A DNA stretch of 64,000 nucleotides from Pseudomonas sp. GM41(2012) (GCF_000282315.2 NZ_AKJN02000006.1:2108001-2172000); one strand, 5' to 3'. Numbered from the stretch's first letter, positions 10,601 through 19,769 are shown. Numbers and translations are program-made. Notes: generated from the sequence alone by a model not told the origin.

Positions 10601-13600
10601 TTTCTTCGGCTACGGCATTGTCGATCGACGACTGATCGAGCGTGCGTTCATCCAGTTGCAGCTCCAGATTGTCGTGCAGCACCGGACGCGCCTGCTGACC
10701 ATCCTGCTCAAAGGTTGTGCGCAGGGTTTGGTGACGGGCCTGCAATTGAGTGAAGGCTTCACGCAGGGCTTCGCGATTCAGCGAGCCCTTGAGGCGCAGC
10801 GCGGCGGGAATATTGTAGGCCGAGCTTTGCGGGTCCAGTTGCCAGAGAATCCATTGACGCTGTTGGGCATACGACAGAATGGGTGGCTGATCGACCGTTG
10901 CACGTAGCAGGACCGGTTGGCCGCTGACGTTCGCCAGTGCGGCACGCTCGGCAAATTCCGCCAGATTCGTCGCGGAGAACAGGCTGCTCACAGAGAGTTC
11001 GAGCTGCAACTGCTGACGCACGCGAGAGATCACCTGAAGCACCAGCAACGAGTGCCCGCCCAGTTCGAAGAAGTTGTCGTCACGGCCCACGCGCTCGACC
11101 TGCAACACGTCCTGCCAGATCAGCGCGAGTTGCGTTTCCAGCCCTTCGGTCGGGGCCACGAAGTCACGTTGCGCATCGCCTGCTTCAGCGCGCGGCAAGG
11201 CTCTGCGATCGAGTTTGCCGTTGTTGTTGAGCGGCAGTCTGGCCAGCAGGATCAGGTGGTTTGGCACCATGTATTCCGGCAGTGACTGACGCAAGACAAC
11301 TTTGAGGCCTTCCAGATATTCCGTTTCTGAAACCACCGCGCCGCTGGCCACGACATACGCCACCAGTTGCGTGCCGTCCTGAGCGATGACCGCCGCTTCG
11401 CGCACGTCCTCACGGGCTTGCAGGCAGGCTTCGATCTCGCCCATTTCAATACGGAAACCGCGAATCTTCACTTGATGGTCGATGCGACCGACGTATTCCA
11501 GATTCCCGTCAGCGTTGTAGCGCGCCAGGTCGCCGCTGCGGTACAGCCGCGCGCCCGGCTCACGGGCGAACGGGTCCGGAAGGAAACGTTCGGCGGTCAG
11601 CGCCGGGCGGTCGAAGTAGCTTTGCGCCAGGCTGGCCGGGGCACCGATGCACAATTCGCCAACGCCACCGTTGGGCAGCAACTGACCGGCAGCGTCCAGC
11701 ACGTAAAGCGCCCGACCCGCGATGGCTCGTCCAATCGGGATGCCGAACGCGTCGCTGGCATCTTCGAGACGGCATTCATGAATGCTGGACACCACGGTCG
11801 CCTCGGTCGGGCCGTAGGTGTTGAGCAAACGCACATGACTCAAACCGGCCTGATGCCACAAGCGCAGACCTTCGACCGACATCGCTTCGCCGCCGACGTG
11901 AACCTGGCGCAGATCACCGAGATTGCGCACCACACCGCTCGCGCATTCACGGGCCAGCAAGTACCAGTAAGCCGCCGGCAAGTCCGCCACGGTCACGCCC
12001 TGCTGGACGATTTCGGCGGCGAGGCGGCCGGCGTCCCACAGGTCATCGCCGCGCATGATCAACGCCGCGCCGACGCACAACGCAGGGAAGCACTGCTCGA
12101 CGAATCCATCGAAACTGAAGGTCGCGAACTGCAACACGCGGTCCGACGCCGACAGCAGCGAATAATCGGCGGCGGTCTGGCAGAACTCGCGCAATGCAGC
12201 ATGGGCGATGGCCACGCCTTTGGGTTGGCCGGTGGAGCCGGAGGTGTAGATGATGTAGGCAAGATTTTCGGCGACGGGTCCACCGCTATCGCGAGCAAGC
12301 TTTGCTCCTACAGGGGGGGTGTGGTTTTGCGGATGTATTTCGGAGTGTTCGGCGCTGTCTTCGAGGGTGAGACGGAGCACGCCTGGCATGTCCTCCAATA
12401 GGCCGGGCTCGCACAGCAACACGTCGAGGCGGCTGTCGTCGATCATGTAGGCCAGGCGTTCAGCCGGGTATTTCGGGTCCAGCGGCACATAAGCCGCGCC
12501 AGTTTTGAGCACCGCCAGCAGGCTGACGATCAGTTGCGGGCCACGGTTCAGCGCCAGACCGACACGCTTGCCTGGACCGGCGCCGTTGTCGATCAAGCGA
12601 TGAGCCAGTCGGTTGGCTTGCGCGTTCAATTGGCCGTAGCTCAGGGATTGACCGTCGACCTGCAACGCCAAAGCATCTGGCGTGGCGGCAGCCTGAACGG
12701 CAATTTGTTCGTGCACCAAAAGCGTTGTGGATAACTCAACCGAGGTCGGTTGGCTGACCGCGAGCACCGCGCTTTTGCCATCGACATCGAGCAGTTCCAG
12801 CGTGCCCAGTGCCGCATCCGGCAGCGCAACCAGTTGCGTCAGCAGGTGCTGCAGATTGGCCGACAACTCAGCGACCTGCGCCGCACTGAATCGCGCCGCG
12901 TCGTAGCTGAAATCCAGGCTCAGGCCTTCGCCCAGTTCGATGCCCAGGGTCAGCGGATAGTGCGTGCGTTCGTGGTTGTGCAGGTTGCCGAACGACAGCC
13001 CGGCCGGCGCGCCCTGTTTCAGCGCCTCGGCCACCGGGAAGTTTTCAAACACCAGCAGGCTGTCGAACAGCGCCGAACCCTGCTGCCCGGCCCAACCCTG
13101 AATGTCGTAAAGCGGCACATGCTCGAACTCGCGCATGGCCAGGTTCAGCCCTTGCAACTCGCCCAGCCATTGGCTGACGGTTTGATCCGGCTTCATCGCG
13201 CACACCAGCGGCAGCGTGTTGATGAACAGGCCGAGCTGCTCTTCGATCCCCAGCAGCGGCGCGGATCGGCCGGCCACGGTGGCGCCGAAGACCACGCAGT
13301 CCTGGCCGGTGTAGCGATGCAGCAACAGACTCCAGGCCGCTTGCAGCAAGGTGTTGAGGGTGACCTTCTGCTGACGGGCGAACTCGGCCAGACGCTGGGT
13401 CGCGCGGCTGTCGAGGGCGACGCGGTATTCCTCACTGCCCTCGGCGCCGACCGGCGGCCGCAAGGCTTCGGCCAGCAACGTCGGCGCTTCGAGCGGTGCC
13501 AATGCCGCTTTCCAGAACTGCTCGCCAGCGACGGCCGATTGCTGTTGCAACCAGCCCAGATAATCGCGGTATTGCCCGGTCGGTGCCGGCAGCGATGACC

Positions 13601-16600
13601 CGGCGACGTAGTGCTGGATCACTTCGGCCAGCAACTGTGCGTTGCTCCAGCCGTCCATCAAAATGTGGTGGCTGGTGTAGATCAGGTGCCAGTCATTTGC
13701 GCCCGTGCGGACAAGCTTCAAGCGGAACAGCGGCGCGCTGCCCAGTTCGAAACCCTGAGCACGTTCGGCGTCGGCCAGCTCATCGGCGTCGGTTGCTTCA
13801 AGCACTTCAAGCGGCAGCGCCACTTGGCGGACAATCGCCTGATGCGCGGTGTCGAGACCTTGCCAGTGGAAGCTGCTGCGCAGGATGTCGTGATGCTCCA
13901 GCGCGGTTTGCCAAGCCTGAGCGAATCGCACTGGATCGAGGCCCTGAATGTCCAGACGCAGCTGACTGATGTAGGCGCCGACTTCGGGTTCGTACAACGT
14001 GTGGAACAGCATGCCCTGCTGCATCGGCGACAGTGGATAAAGGTCTTCGAGGGTCGAAACAGCAACCGGCAGTGCATCGAGTTGCACCTGACTGATGCGC
14101 GCCAGGGGGAAGTCCGACGGTGTGGCTTGGGTTGCTTCAACGGCGCAGCAGTGATCGATCAACGCGTTGAGTTCCAGCGCGTAATCGTCCGCCAAACGCT
14201 GGATGGTCGCGGTGTCGAACATCTCACGGCTGAAGCCCCAGCTCAGCGACAACTCGCCGCCGTAGACCTGGCCTTCGACCGTCAGCCAGTTACCCAATGG
14301 GGCCGATGGATCCTGCGCCACGCCATTGCCTTCGGTGGACGGGACAAACATCGCGGCGTCGTCGAACTGACGGTCGAACTGCCCCAGATAGTTGAAGGTG
14401 ATGCGCGGTTGTGGCAACGCCGCCAATTCGGCGCAAATCGCCGGGGTGCCGAGGTAACGCAGTGCGCCGTAGCCGAGGCCTTTGTCCGGCACGGCGCGTA
14501 GTTGTTCCTTGATGGATTTGATCGAAGCACCGAGATCGCTGGACGGCATCAGATTGGCCGGGAACAGGCTGGTGAACCAGCCGACGGTGCGGGTCAGGTC
14601 GATGTCGTCGAACAGGTCTTCGCGGCCATGGCCTTCAAGCTGGATCAGCGTGCTGCCCTGCCCGCTCCAGCGGCAAACCGCCCGCGCCAAGGCGGTCAGC
14701 AGCAGGTCGTTGACCTGGGTGCGATACGCCGCCGGGGCCTGTTGCAGCAATTTGCGGGTTTGTTCGGTGTCGAGTTTGAATTCGAGTTTTTGTTCGAAGC
14801 GGTTTTCCAGCGTGCCGGTTGGGCGGTCGCACGGCAGATCGGTTGGCGCGTTTTTCAGTTGGGTCTGCCAGTGACCGAGGCTGTTTTCAAAGGTTGGCAG
14901 ATGAGCTTGCAAGCGAGCGACCCAGCGTTGATAGCTGCTGGTTTTCGCCATCGAAGCATGGCTGCCGCTGTAGAACTGCTGAAGGTCTTCCAGCAACACG
15001 CGCCAGGAAACACCGTCCACCGCCAAGTGATGAATCACCAGCAGCAGGCGTTGAGTGCCGTCGGCCATCGTCACCAGCAGCGCGCGCATCAGCGGGCCGC
15101 TCTGCAAATCGAGGCTGCGTTGGGCTTCGTCGCACAGAACGTTCAACTCCTCGAGCGATTGCGCCTGACGCTGCCACAACACTGATTCAGTGGTGGGCGC
15201 AGCGTAAGCCTGCTGCCAGCCGTTTTCGATCTGTTCGTAGCGCAGACGCAAGCTGTCGTGACGCGTCAGCAATTGCTCAAACGCGCGATCCAGCGCCTCG
15301 ACGTTCAACGCCTCGCGCGGAACGAGCAGCAGTGACTGGTTCCAGTGTTGGCGCTCGGGGATCGCTTGTTCGAAGAACCACTGTTGCACCGGCGCCAACG
15401 CCACCGCGCCAACCGCCGGACCTTGATCGATCAACGATTGCTCGCCGCTACGGGCCGCCTGGGCCAGGCTGCGGATGGTCTGGTGCTGGAACAGGTCTTT
15501 GGGGCTCAACACGATTCCGGCCTGACGCGCACGGCTGACCACTTGCATGGAAACGATGGAGTCACCGCCCAGTTCAAAGAAGTTATCTTCCAGACCCACA
15601 TTTTCGATCGCCAACACATCCTGCCAAATCGCCGCGAGGGATTTTTCCATCGCCGTGCGCGGCGCGACGTGTTCGCGCTGTTGCTGCGAGCCGTCAATCG
15701 CCGGCAAGGCCTTGCGGTCGAGTTTGCCGTTGGGGGTCAGCGGCAGGTGTTCGAGGAATAGCAGGAACGCCGGGACCATGTAGTCCGGCAGATGCTTACG
15801 CAGCGCGGCTTTCAAGGTTTCACGCTGAGTCGTTTGAGCGTCGATGTCGTCCAGAAGCGATGGATCGGTCGGCACGATATAGGCGACCAGTTGCTGACCG
15901 TTGATACCGTCCTGCGCCAGCACCGCCAGTTCGCGCACAGCCTCTTGCTGCAACAGCCGCGCTTCGATTTCACCGAGTTCGATGCGGAAACCACGGACCT
16001 TGACCTGATGGTCGATACGACCGACGTATTGCAACGCGCCGTCGGCCTGATAACGGGTCAGGTCGCCGGTGCGGTACAGGCGTTCGCCGTTGCTGGCGAA
16101 CGGGTTCGGTACGTATTTTTCAGCCGTCATGCCCGGACGTGCCAGGTAACCGCGAGTAATGCCGGCGCCTGCCAGGAACAGCTCGGCGGACACGCCTTGC
16201 GGCACCGGTTGCAGATCAGCATCGAGCAAATAGCTGGCGGTGTGTTTCAGCGGCCGGCCGATGTTTGCACAGCCAGCTGCCTCGCGACGGGTCCAGGTTG
16301 AGTAAGTGGTGTCTTCCGACGGACCGTACAAATCGTAGACATGCTCGACGGTCGACTGCTGATACAACGCGTCGACCAGACTCTGCTTCAACGGCTCGCC
16401 GGCGAGGTTGATGATGCGCACACTCGGCGGGATCTGCCCGTCGCGCTGCAACGCATTGATCGCCGACGGCACGGTGTTGATCAGGCGCACCTGATCACGG
16501 GCCGGCAGATTCGGCAATTCCAGGGCATTGCGGGCGATGATCAGCGAGCCGCCATTGGCCAGCGTGACAAACAGTTCCCACACCGACAGGTCGAAGCAGA

Positions 16601-18707
16601 CCGACGTCGAGGCCAATACGCCTTGAATGTCTTCGCGGCTATAAACCGATTTCGACCAGTCGATCAGCGCCAGCACATTGCGATGGGCGATGGCCACGCC
16701 CTTGGGTTTGCCGGTGGAACCGGAGGTGTAGATCACGTAGGCGAGGTTGTCCGGCGTAACGCAAGTGACCGGCGCGCTACTTGGGTAAGCGGCCCATTCC
16801 CTATCGTCCATTAGCAACACTTGGGTGTCGGCGGTGACGGTCAATGTCGCAGCGACCGATTGCTCGGTCAGCAGCACCAGCGCGCGGCTGTCTTCAAGCA
16901 TGTAGGCAACCCGTTCGGCCGGGTAATCCGGGTCCAGCGGGACGTAAGCGCCGCCGGCCTTGAGTACCGCCAACAACGCTACCAGCAGGTTTTCGGAACG
17001 TTGCATCGCCACGCCAACACGGATTTCCGGGCCAACACCCAGTTCGATCAGCTTGTGGGCCAGGCGATTGGCCTGATTATCGAGCTCGGCGTAAGTCAGC
17101 TGCTTCGTGGCAAAGGTCACCGCCAACGCAGTCGGGTTCGCGGCGACTTGCTGGCTGATCAGCTCATGAATGCACAGGTCTTGCGGGAAGCTTTCGTCAG
17201 CGCGGTTCCAGTCATGCACGATGCGCTGGTATTCGGCGTTCTCAAGCAGCGGCAAATCACTGATGCGCTGCTGCAAATCACTGACCATGCCCTGCAACAA
17301 ACGCGTCCAGTGCTGCGCCATGCGCGCGATGGTTGCCGCGTCGAACAGGTCGTTGGCGTAAGTCAGCGCGGCGTGCAACTTGCCGCCCTTTTCGTAGGTG
17401 TCGAGGGTCAGGTCGAATTGGGTGGTGCGCCCTTCCCACTCGATTACGCCCAGCGCCAAACCGGACGCCGTGCTGACCGTGGAAATGTCCGCAACCTGCG
17501 GCTGGTGGTTGTACATCACCTGGAACAGCGGCGTATGGCTGAGGCTGCGTTCCAGTTTCAGCGCCTCGACCAGGCGCTCGAACGGCAAATCCTGATGGGC
17601 CTGGGCACCGAGGGCGGTTTCCTTGATGGCGCGCAGTAAATCGTCGACGCGGGTCTGGCCGTCGAGCTGGGTGCGCAGCACCTGGGTGTTGACGAAGAAG
17701 CCGATCAGGCCTTCGATTTCGGCGCGGTTGCGGTTGGCAATTGGCACGCCGACGCGGATGTCGGTCTGCCCGGTGTAGCGATGCAGCAGCGCGTTGAAGG
17801 CGCCGAGCAACAGCATGAACAGGGTGATGTTGTGCTTCTGCGCCATGGCCCGCAGTTGCTCGGCCAGTTGAGCGTCGACCGCGAATTCGTAGCGGGTGCC
17901 GCGATAGCTCGGCATCGCCGGGCGCGGGTGATCGGTGGGCAGTTCCAGCACCGGGTGTTCGTCGCCCAGTTGCGCCTGCCAGTAGTCGAGTTGACGCGCC
18001 TGCTCGCCGGCCTCCAGCCAGCGGCGTTGCCACAACGCGTAGTCGCTGTACTGGATCGGCAAGGGCGCGAGTAGCGGTTGGGCGCCCGCCTCGAAGGCGT
18101 CGTAGCAGCGGATGAATTCGTCGATCAGCACGTTCATCGACCAGCCGTCGGAAACGATGTGGTGCAGGGTCAATAGGAGGACGTGTTCCTGCTCGGCGAG
18201 TTTGAGCAAGGTGACGCGCAGCAGCGGGCCGACCGAAAGATCGAAGGGCAGCACCGATTGTTGCTCGGCCGCTTGGGCGACTGCCCGTTCGCGCTCCGCA
18301 GCCGCTAACGCGCTGAAATCCACCTGATCAATGACCAACGGCGCGCTGGCCGGTACTTGCAGCAAGGTGTCGTCGGCCTGGCGCTGGAACACCGTGCGCA
18401 GGGTTTCGTGACGTTCAACGAGGCTGGCGAAGGCTTGGTCCAGCGCGGGCAGGTTCAACTGCCCGGTCAGACGCACCGCGCCCGGCAGGTTGTAGGCGCC
18501 GCTTTGCGGGTCCAGCTGCCAGAGAAACCACATGCGCTGCTGGGCGTACGACAACGCCTGGCGATCTTCGGCTTCGACGCCGGCAGGAATGGGGAAACGG
18601 GCGAAATCAACGCCTTCCTTTTGCAAGGCCGCAAGGAACATCTGGCGCTTTTCCAGGGGCAACCCGATAAACCGGCGAGCAAGTTTCAAGGAGTCTTCAG
18701 CATTCAT
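7692..18707 (-). CDS. pvdI: Pyoverdine-type non-ribosomal peptide synthetase, three modules (C-A-T-E-C-A-T-C-A-T)
   Basis: A 3671-aa cytoplasmic megasynthetase with no thioesterase, so the chain passes to the next protein. Approximate landmarks: C1 45-470; A1 with YTSGSTG near 660; T1 GGDS near 1047; E with HHLAVDG near 1227; DCL C2 HHILMDG near 1682; A2 near 2154; T2 GGHS near 2549; LCL C3 HHIAADG near 2737; A3 near 3209; T3 GGHS near 3609. Specificity residues by eye are D-L-W-N-N-A-L-T-Y (close to an alanine code; with E, D-Ala), D-G-E-D-H-G-T-V-V (lysine-like, as I recall from pyoverdine synthetases) and D-F-W-N-I-G-M-V-H (threonine). The first C domain looks LCL-type, consistent with accepting the Dab-ending chromophore from PvdL. 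A 14-residue REP-derived stretch lies near 2130-2143. The ATG at 18707 has only a weak Shine-Dalgarno. The pvdI name is by N-terminal resemblance and context. Confidence 0.93.
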   Translation of the reverse strand: MNAEDSLKLARRFIGLPLEKRQMFLAALQKEGVDFARFPIPAGVEAEDRQALSYAQQRMWFLWQLDPQSGAYNLPGAVRLTGQLNLPALDQAFASLVERHETLRTVFQRQADDTLLQVPASAPLVIDQVDFSALAAAERERAVAQAAEQQSVLPFDLSVGPLLRVTLLKLAEQEHVLLLTLHHIVSDGWSMNVLIDEFIRCYDAFEAGAQPLLAPLPIQYSDYALWQRRWLEAGEQARQLDYWQAQLGDEHPVLELPTDHPRPAMPSYRGTRYEFAVDAQLAEQLRAMAQKHNITLFMLLLGAFNALLHRYTGQTDIRVGVPIANRNRAEIEGLIGFFVNTQVLRTQLDGQTRVDDLLRAIKETALGAQAHQDLPFERLVEALKLERSLSHTPLFQVMYNHQPQVADISTVSTASGLALGVIEWEGRTTQFDLTLDTYEKGGKLHAALTYANDLFDAATIARMAQHWTRLLQGMVSDLQQRISDLPLLENAEYQRIVHDWNRADESFPQDLCIHELISQQVAANPTALAVTFATKQLTYAELDNQANRLAHKLIELGVGPEIRVGVAMQRSENLLVALLAVLKAGGAYVPLDPDYPAERVAYMLEDSRALVLLTEQSVAATLTVTADTQVLLMDDREWAAYPSSAPVTCVTPDNLAYVIYTSGSTGKPKGVAIAHRNVLALIDWSKSVYSREDIQGVLASTSVCFDLSVWELFVTLANGGSLIIARNALELPNLPARDQVRLINTVPSAINALQRDGQIPPSVRIINLAGEPLKQSLVDALYQQSTVEHVYDLYGPSEDTTYSTWTRREAAGCANIGRPLKHTASYLLDADLQPVPQGVSAELFLAGAGITRGYLARPGMTAEKYVPNPFASNGERLYRTGDLTRYQADGALQYVGRIDHQVKVRGFRIELGEIEARLLQQEAVRELAVLAQDGINGQQLVAYIVPTDPSLLDDIDAQTTQRETLKAALRKHLPDYMVPAFLLFLEHLPLTPNGKLDRKALPAIDGSQQQREHVAPRTAMEKSLAAIWQDVLAIENVGLEDNFFELGGDSIVSMQVVSRARQAGIVLSPKDLFQHQTIRSLAQAARSGEQSLIDQGPAVGAVALAPVQQWFFEQAIPERQHWNQSLLLVPREALNVEALDRAFEQLLTRHDSLRLRYEQIENGWQQAYAAPTTESVLWQRQAQSLEELNVLCDEAQRSLDLQSGPLMRALLVTMADGTQRLLLVIHHLAVDGVSWRVLLEDLQQFYSGSHASMAKTSSYQRWVARLQAHLPTFENSLGHWQTQLKNAPTDLPCDRPTGTLENRFEQKLEFKLDTEQTRKLLQQAPAAYRTQVNDLLLTALARAVCRWSGQGSTLIQLEGHGREDLFDDIDLTRTVGWFTSLFPANLMPSSDLGASIKSIKEQLRAVPDKGLGYGALRYLGTPAICAELAALPQPRITFNYLGQFDRQFDDAAMFVPSTEGNGVAQDPSAPLGNWLTVEGQVYGGELSLSWGFSREMFDTATIQRLADDYALELNALIDHCCAVEATQATPSDFPLARISQVQLDALPVAVSTLEDLYPLSPMQQGMLFHTLYEPEVGAYISQLRLDIQGLDPVRFAQAWQTALEHHDILRSSFHWQGLDTAHQAIVRQVALPLEVLEATDADELADAERAQGFELGSAPLFRLKLVRTGANDWHLIYTSHHILMDGWSNAQLLAEVIQHYVAGSSLPAPTGQYRDYLGWLQQQSAVAGEQFWKAALAPLEAPTLLAEALRPPVGAEGSEEYRVALDSRATQRLAEFARQQKVTLNTLLQAAWSLLLHRYTGQDCVVFGATVAGRSAPLLGIEEQLGLFINTLPLVCAMKPDQTVSQWLGELQGLNLAMREFEHVPLYDIQGWAGQQGSALFDSLLVFENFPVAEALKQGAPAGLSFGNLHNHERTHYPLTLGIELGEGLSLDFSYDAARFSAAQVAELSANLQHLLTQLVALPDAALGTLELLDVDGKSAVLAVSQPTSVELSTTLLVHEQIAVQAAATPDALALQVDGQSLSYGQLNAQANRLAHRLIDNGAGPGKRVGLALNRGPQLIVSLLAVLKTGAAYVPLDPKYPAERLAYMIDDSRLDVLLCEPGLLEDMPGVLRLTLEDSAEHSEIHPQNHTPPVGAKLARDSGGPVAENLAYIIYTSGSTGQPKGVAIAHAALREFCQTAADYSLLSASDRVLQFATFSFDGFVEQCFPALCVGAALIMRGDDLWDAGRLAAEIVQQGVTVADLPAAYWYLLARECASGVVRNLGDLRQVHVGGEAMSVEGLRLWHQAGLSHVRLLNTYGPTEATVVSSIHECRLEDASDAFGIPIGRAIAGRALYVLDAAGQLLPNGGVGELCIGAPASLAQSYFDRPALTAERFLPDPFAREPGARLYRSGDLARYNADGNLEYVGRIDHQVKIRGFRIEMGEIEACLQAREDVREAAVIAQDGTQLVAYVVASGAVVSETEYLEGLKVVLRQSLPEYMVPNHLILLARLPLNNNGKLDRRALPRAEAGDAQRDFVAPTEGLETQLALIWQDVLQVERVGRDDNFFELGGHSLLVLQVISRVRQQLQLELSVSSLFSATNLAEFAERAALANVSGQPVLLRATVDQPPILSYAQQRQWILWQLDPQSSAYNIPAALRLKGSLNREALREAFTQLQARHQTLRTTFEQDGQQARPVLHDNLELQLDERTLDQSSIDNAVAEEIARPFDLRNGPLWRVLLLQVNTDEHVLVLTVHHIAADGWSMQVMVDEFSALYQAAVEGNAANLNSLPVNYSDYARWQRDWLEAGEGARQLAWWREQLDGSQAPLELPSELPRPARRSERGTSLMLNFDRELLAGLRQRAQEQQVTLFMLLLASFQTLLHRQSGQSSISVGVPSAGRSRIETEGLIGFFINTQVLRAEIDGQQSFSTLLQQVKRVALGAQTHQDLPFEQLVDALQPDRSLNHSPLFQVLYNHQQQLGASVERSVADLQIERLHWQQHTTQFDLVLDTQEQGEELDASLTYATDLYDAASMNRLAEQWLDLLRAVVVDPQQRVAELPLLKAAQRDALIQHWNPTFQAQPPSPTLHHLFEAQVAERPNAIALVYEGEQLTYAALNAQANRLARKLREQGVGPEVRVGIATERAMPLVIGLLAILKAGGAYVPLDPQYPAERLSYMIEDSGITLLLTQQHLIDGLPARDGVQVLSLESLQLEAFSDDNLPALATPDNLAYVIYTSGSTGRPKGALLSHGNVGRLLTATADEFNFGPDDVWTLFHSYAFDFSVWELFGSLCTGGRLVIVPYYISREPQEFHRLLCDEGVTVLNQTPTAFRQLLPIACASERNLALRQVIFGGEALEVASLRPWFERFGDQQPTLVNMYGITETTVHVTYRAIRLADLDGKAQSPIGLPIRDLRWYLLDSQLQPVPAGVAGELYIAGAGLARGYHGRFGLTAERFVPSPFDTSQRLYRSGDLARQRADGSIDYLGRIDQQVKIRGFRIELGEIEAALLAQPGVRQAVLSVHSADGGPQLCAYVVAEQTPHDPIAWRDNLRAALKVDLPDYMVPSHWLLLDALPLTGNGKLDRKALPVPDAQEWQRPFEAPEGDLERQLAGIWASVLGVAQIGRRDNFFELGGHSLLAAQASARVELELGIELPLRALFESTDLQAYAAMAGQHAPADNDARLDALESLLDEMEIN
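12281..12345. repeat. REP-derived insert inside an NRPS adenylation domain
   Basis: A CTATCGCGAGCAAGC-TTTGCTCCTACAGG unit of the local REP type lies within the open frame of the first NRPS, just before the A3 core motif of its second A domain. On the minus strand it reads PPVGAKLARDSGGP. The paralogous A domains have no such residues, so the frame was kept after insertion. Confidence 0.85.
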
Positions 18708-18761
18708 TTCTAAGCATCCGGATCAGTGGCGGGAAGCACAAAGGCACGTCGTCCCTATAAA

Positions 18762-18785
18762 ACGAATGCAGACCGGAAAAATTAG
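18762..18785 (-). promoter_or_regulatory. Candidate PvdS (iron-starvation) promoter of the first NRPS gene
   Basis: On the minus strand CTAAT is followed after 16 nt by CGT, one base off the pyoverdine IS-box pattern TAAAT-N16/17-CGT. It lies about 55 nt upstream of the ATG. A very similar block precedes the thioesterase gene at 19731-19755, both starting CTAATT with a pyrimidine run. Confidence 0.55.
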
Positions 18786-18803
18786 CGAATGAGAACAAGT
18801 ATC
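18785..18803 (-). promoter_or_regulatory. Candidate Fur box upstream of the first NRPS gene
   Basis: The minus-strand 19-mer GATACTTGTTCTCATTCGC matches 12 of 19 positions of the consensus Fur box (GATAATGATAATCATTATC), counted by eye, and abuts the candidate PvdS promoter. Direct Fur control in addition to PvdS is an inference. Confidence 0.4.
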
Positions 18804-18846
18804 AGAAAGGAGGTAGAACGCGGGGTGTCAGTGTGATGAAGATCAT

Positions 18847-18936
18847 TGTGGGAGCGAGCCTGCTCGCGATGAGGGCCTGTCAGTCACATCTATGTTGAAT
18901 GTGATGCCGCTATCGCGAGCAGGCTCGCTCCCACAG
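18847..18936. repeat. BIME: inverted REP pair
   Basis: Two arms (GTGGGAGCGAGCCTGCTCGCGA and its inverse) are separated by about 45 bp, between the NRPS promoter region and the thioesterase stop. It could act as a transcript-end stabiliser for the thioesterase gene. Confidence 0.9.
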
Positions 18937-18961
18937 GTTTTGGGTGATGCTCCCGAATCGT

Positions 18962-19696
18962 TTAGCTGACAGCCATCAACCCATGCCGCCGATGGTGAAC
19001 GTCCAGCTGATCCTTGATCACCCGCAACACTTTGGCTTCGTGCTCATGGATAAAGAAGTGTCCGCCAGCAAGCATGTCCACCGAAAAACTACCGAGGGTT
19101 TCCTTGCTCCAGCCGATCAACTGTTCGGCGGTGGCGCGGTCAGCCTTGCCACCGAGCACATGGATCGGGCACTTGAGCAACGGGCGCTGTTGCGGTTCGA
19201 AACGTCCGCACAAGAGAAAGTCCGCGCGCAGCACTGGCAGCGTCAGGCTCATCAACTCGTCGTTGGCCAGCACCTCTTCACTGGTGCCGTTGAGGGTGCG
19301 CAGTTGCTCGATCAATTCGGCATCAGTTTTGGGTGCGGCGAAACCCCGGTCGTATTCGGCCCGCATCGTCGGCGCGGCGGTGCCCGAAGCGAACAGCGCC
19401 ACCGGTTCCGGACAGCCCAGCGAGCGAAACGCGTGGGCCATCTCACAGGCGAGCAACGCGCCAAGGCTATGGCCGAACAGCGCGTACGGCGTCTTGAGCG
19501 TGGCTTTTTGTTCCTGCGCGAGTTGCAGCGCCAGGCGTCGCATGTCGGTGTGCAAGGGTTCGCCAAACCGGGCGCCCCGTCCTGGGAGTTCCACGGGTTG
19601 CAGCTTGAGCCACTCCGGCAGTTTGCGCCGCCAGCGGCTGTAGACCATGGCACTCGCGCCCGAATAGGGCAGGCAGAGCAATGTCAGCTGGGTCAC
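18962..19696 (-). CDS. Type II thioesterase of the NRPS cluster
   Basis: A 244-aa alpha/beta hydrolase of the external type II thioesterase family, which clears misprimed carrier domains of NRPSs. The catalytic Ser is in GHSLG (about residue 72 from this start), the late His in GGHFF, with an LPYSG signature at the N-terminus as in PvdG and GrsT. A GTG at 19705 gives three more residues. I prefer the GTG at 19696 because GAGGTG lies six bases before it and the protein then starts MTQLTLLCLPYSG. The gene reads toward the NRPS genes, about 250 bp away and separated by a BIME, and has its own PvdS-like box. PvdG and a PA2411-like enzyme are the two named candidates; I cannot choose. Confidence 0.9.
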   Translation of the reverse strand: MTQLTLLCLPYSGASAMVYSRWRRKLPEWLKLQPVELPGRGARFGEPLHTDMRRLALQLAQEQKATLKTPYALFGHSLGALLACEMAHAFRSLGCPEPVALFASGTAAPTMRAEYDRGFAAPKTDAELIEQLRTLNGTSEEVLANDELMSLTLPVLRADFLLCGRFEPQQRPLLKCPIHVLGGKADRATAEQLIGWSKETLGSFSVDMLAGGHFFIHEHEAKVLRVIKDQLDVHHRRHGLMAVS

Positions 19697-19730
19697 CGGG
19701 ATCACCTCGAAAAGTTGTCTGTATAGATGA

Positions 19731-19755
19731 ACGGATGAACGCCGAGGAGAATTAG
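19731..19755 (-). promoter_or_regulatory. Candidate PvdS promoter of the thioesterase gene
   Basis: Minus-strand CTAATTCTCC with CGT 17 nt after TAAT, resembling the box before the first NRPS gene. The CGT is about 35 nt from the preferred start codon. Confidence 0.5.
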
Positions 19756-19769
19756 TCGTACCGATAACC

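Noticed and set aside
18847..18936. Inverted repeats as insertion-sequence ends or CRISPR units
   Set aside because: Arms are the genome's REP motif in pairs with variable spacers; no transposase, no target duplications and no regular repeat-spacer array.
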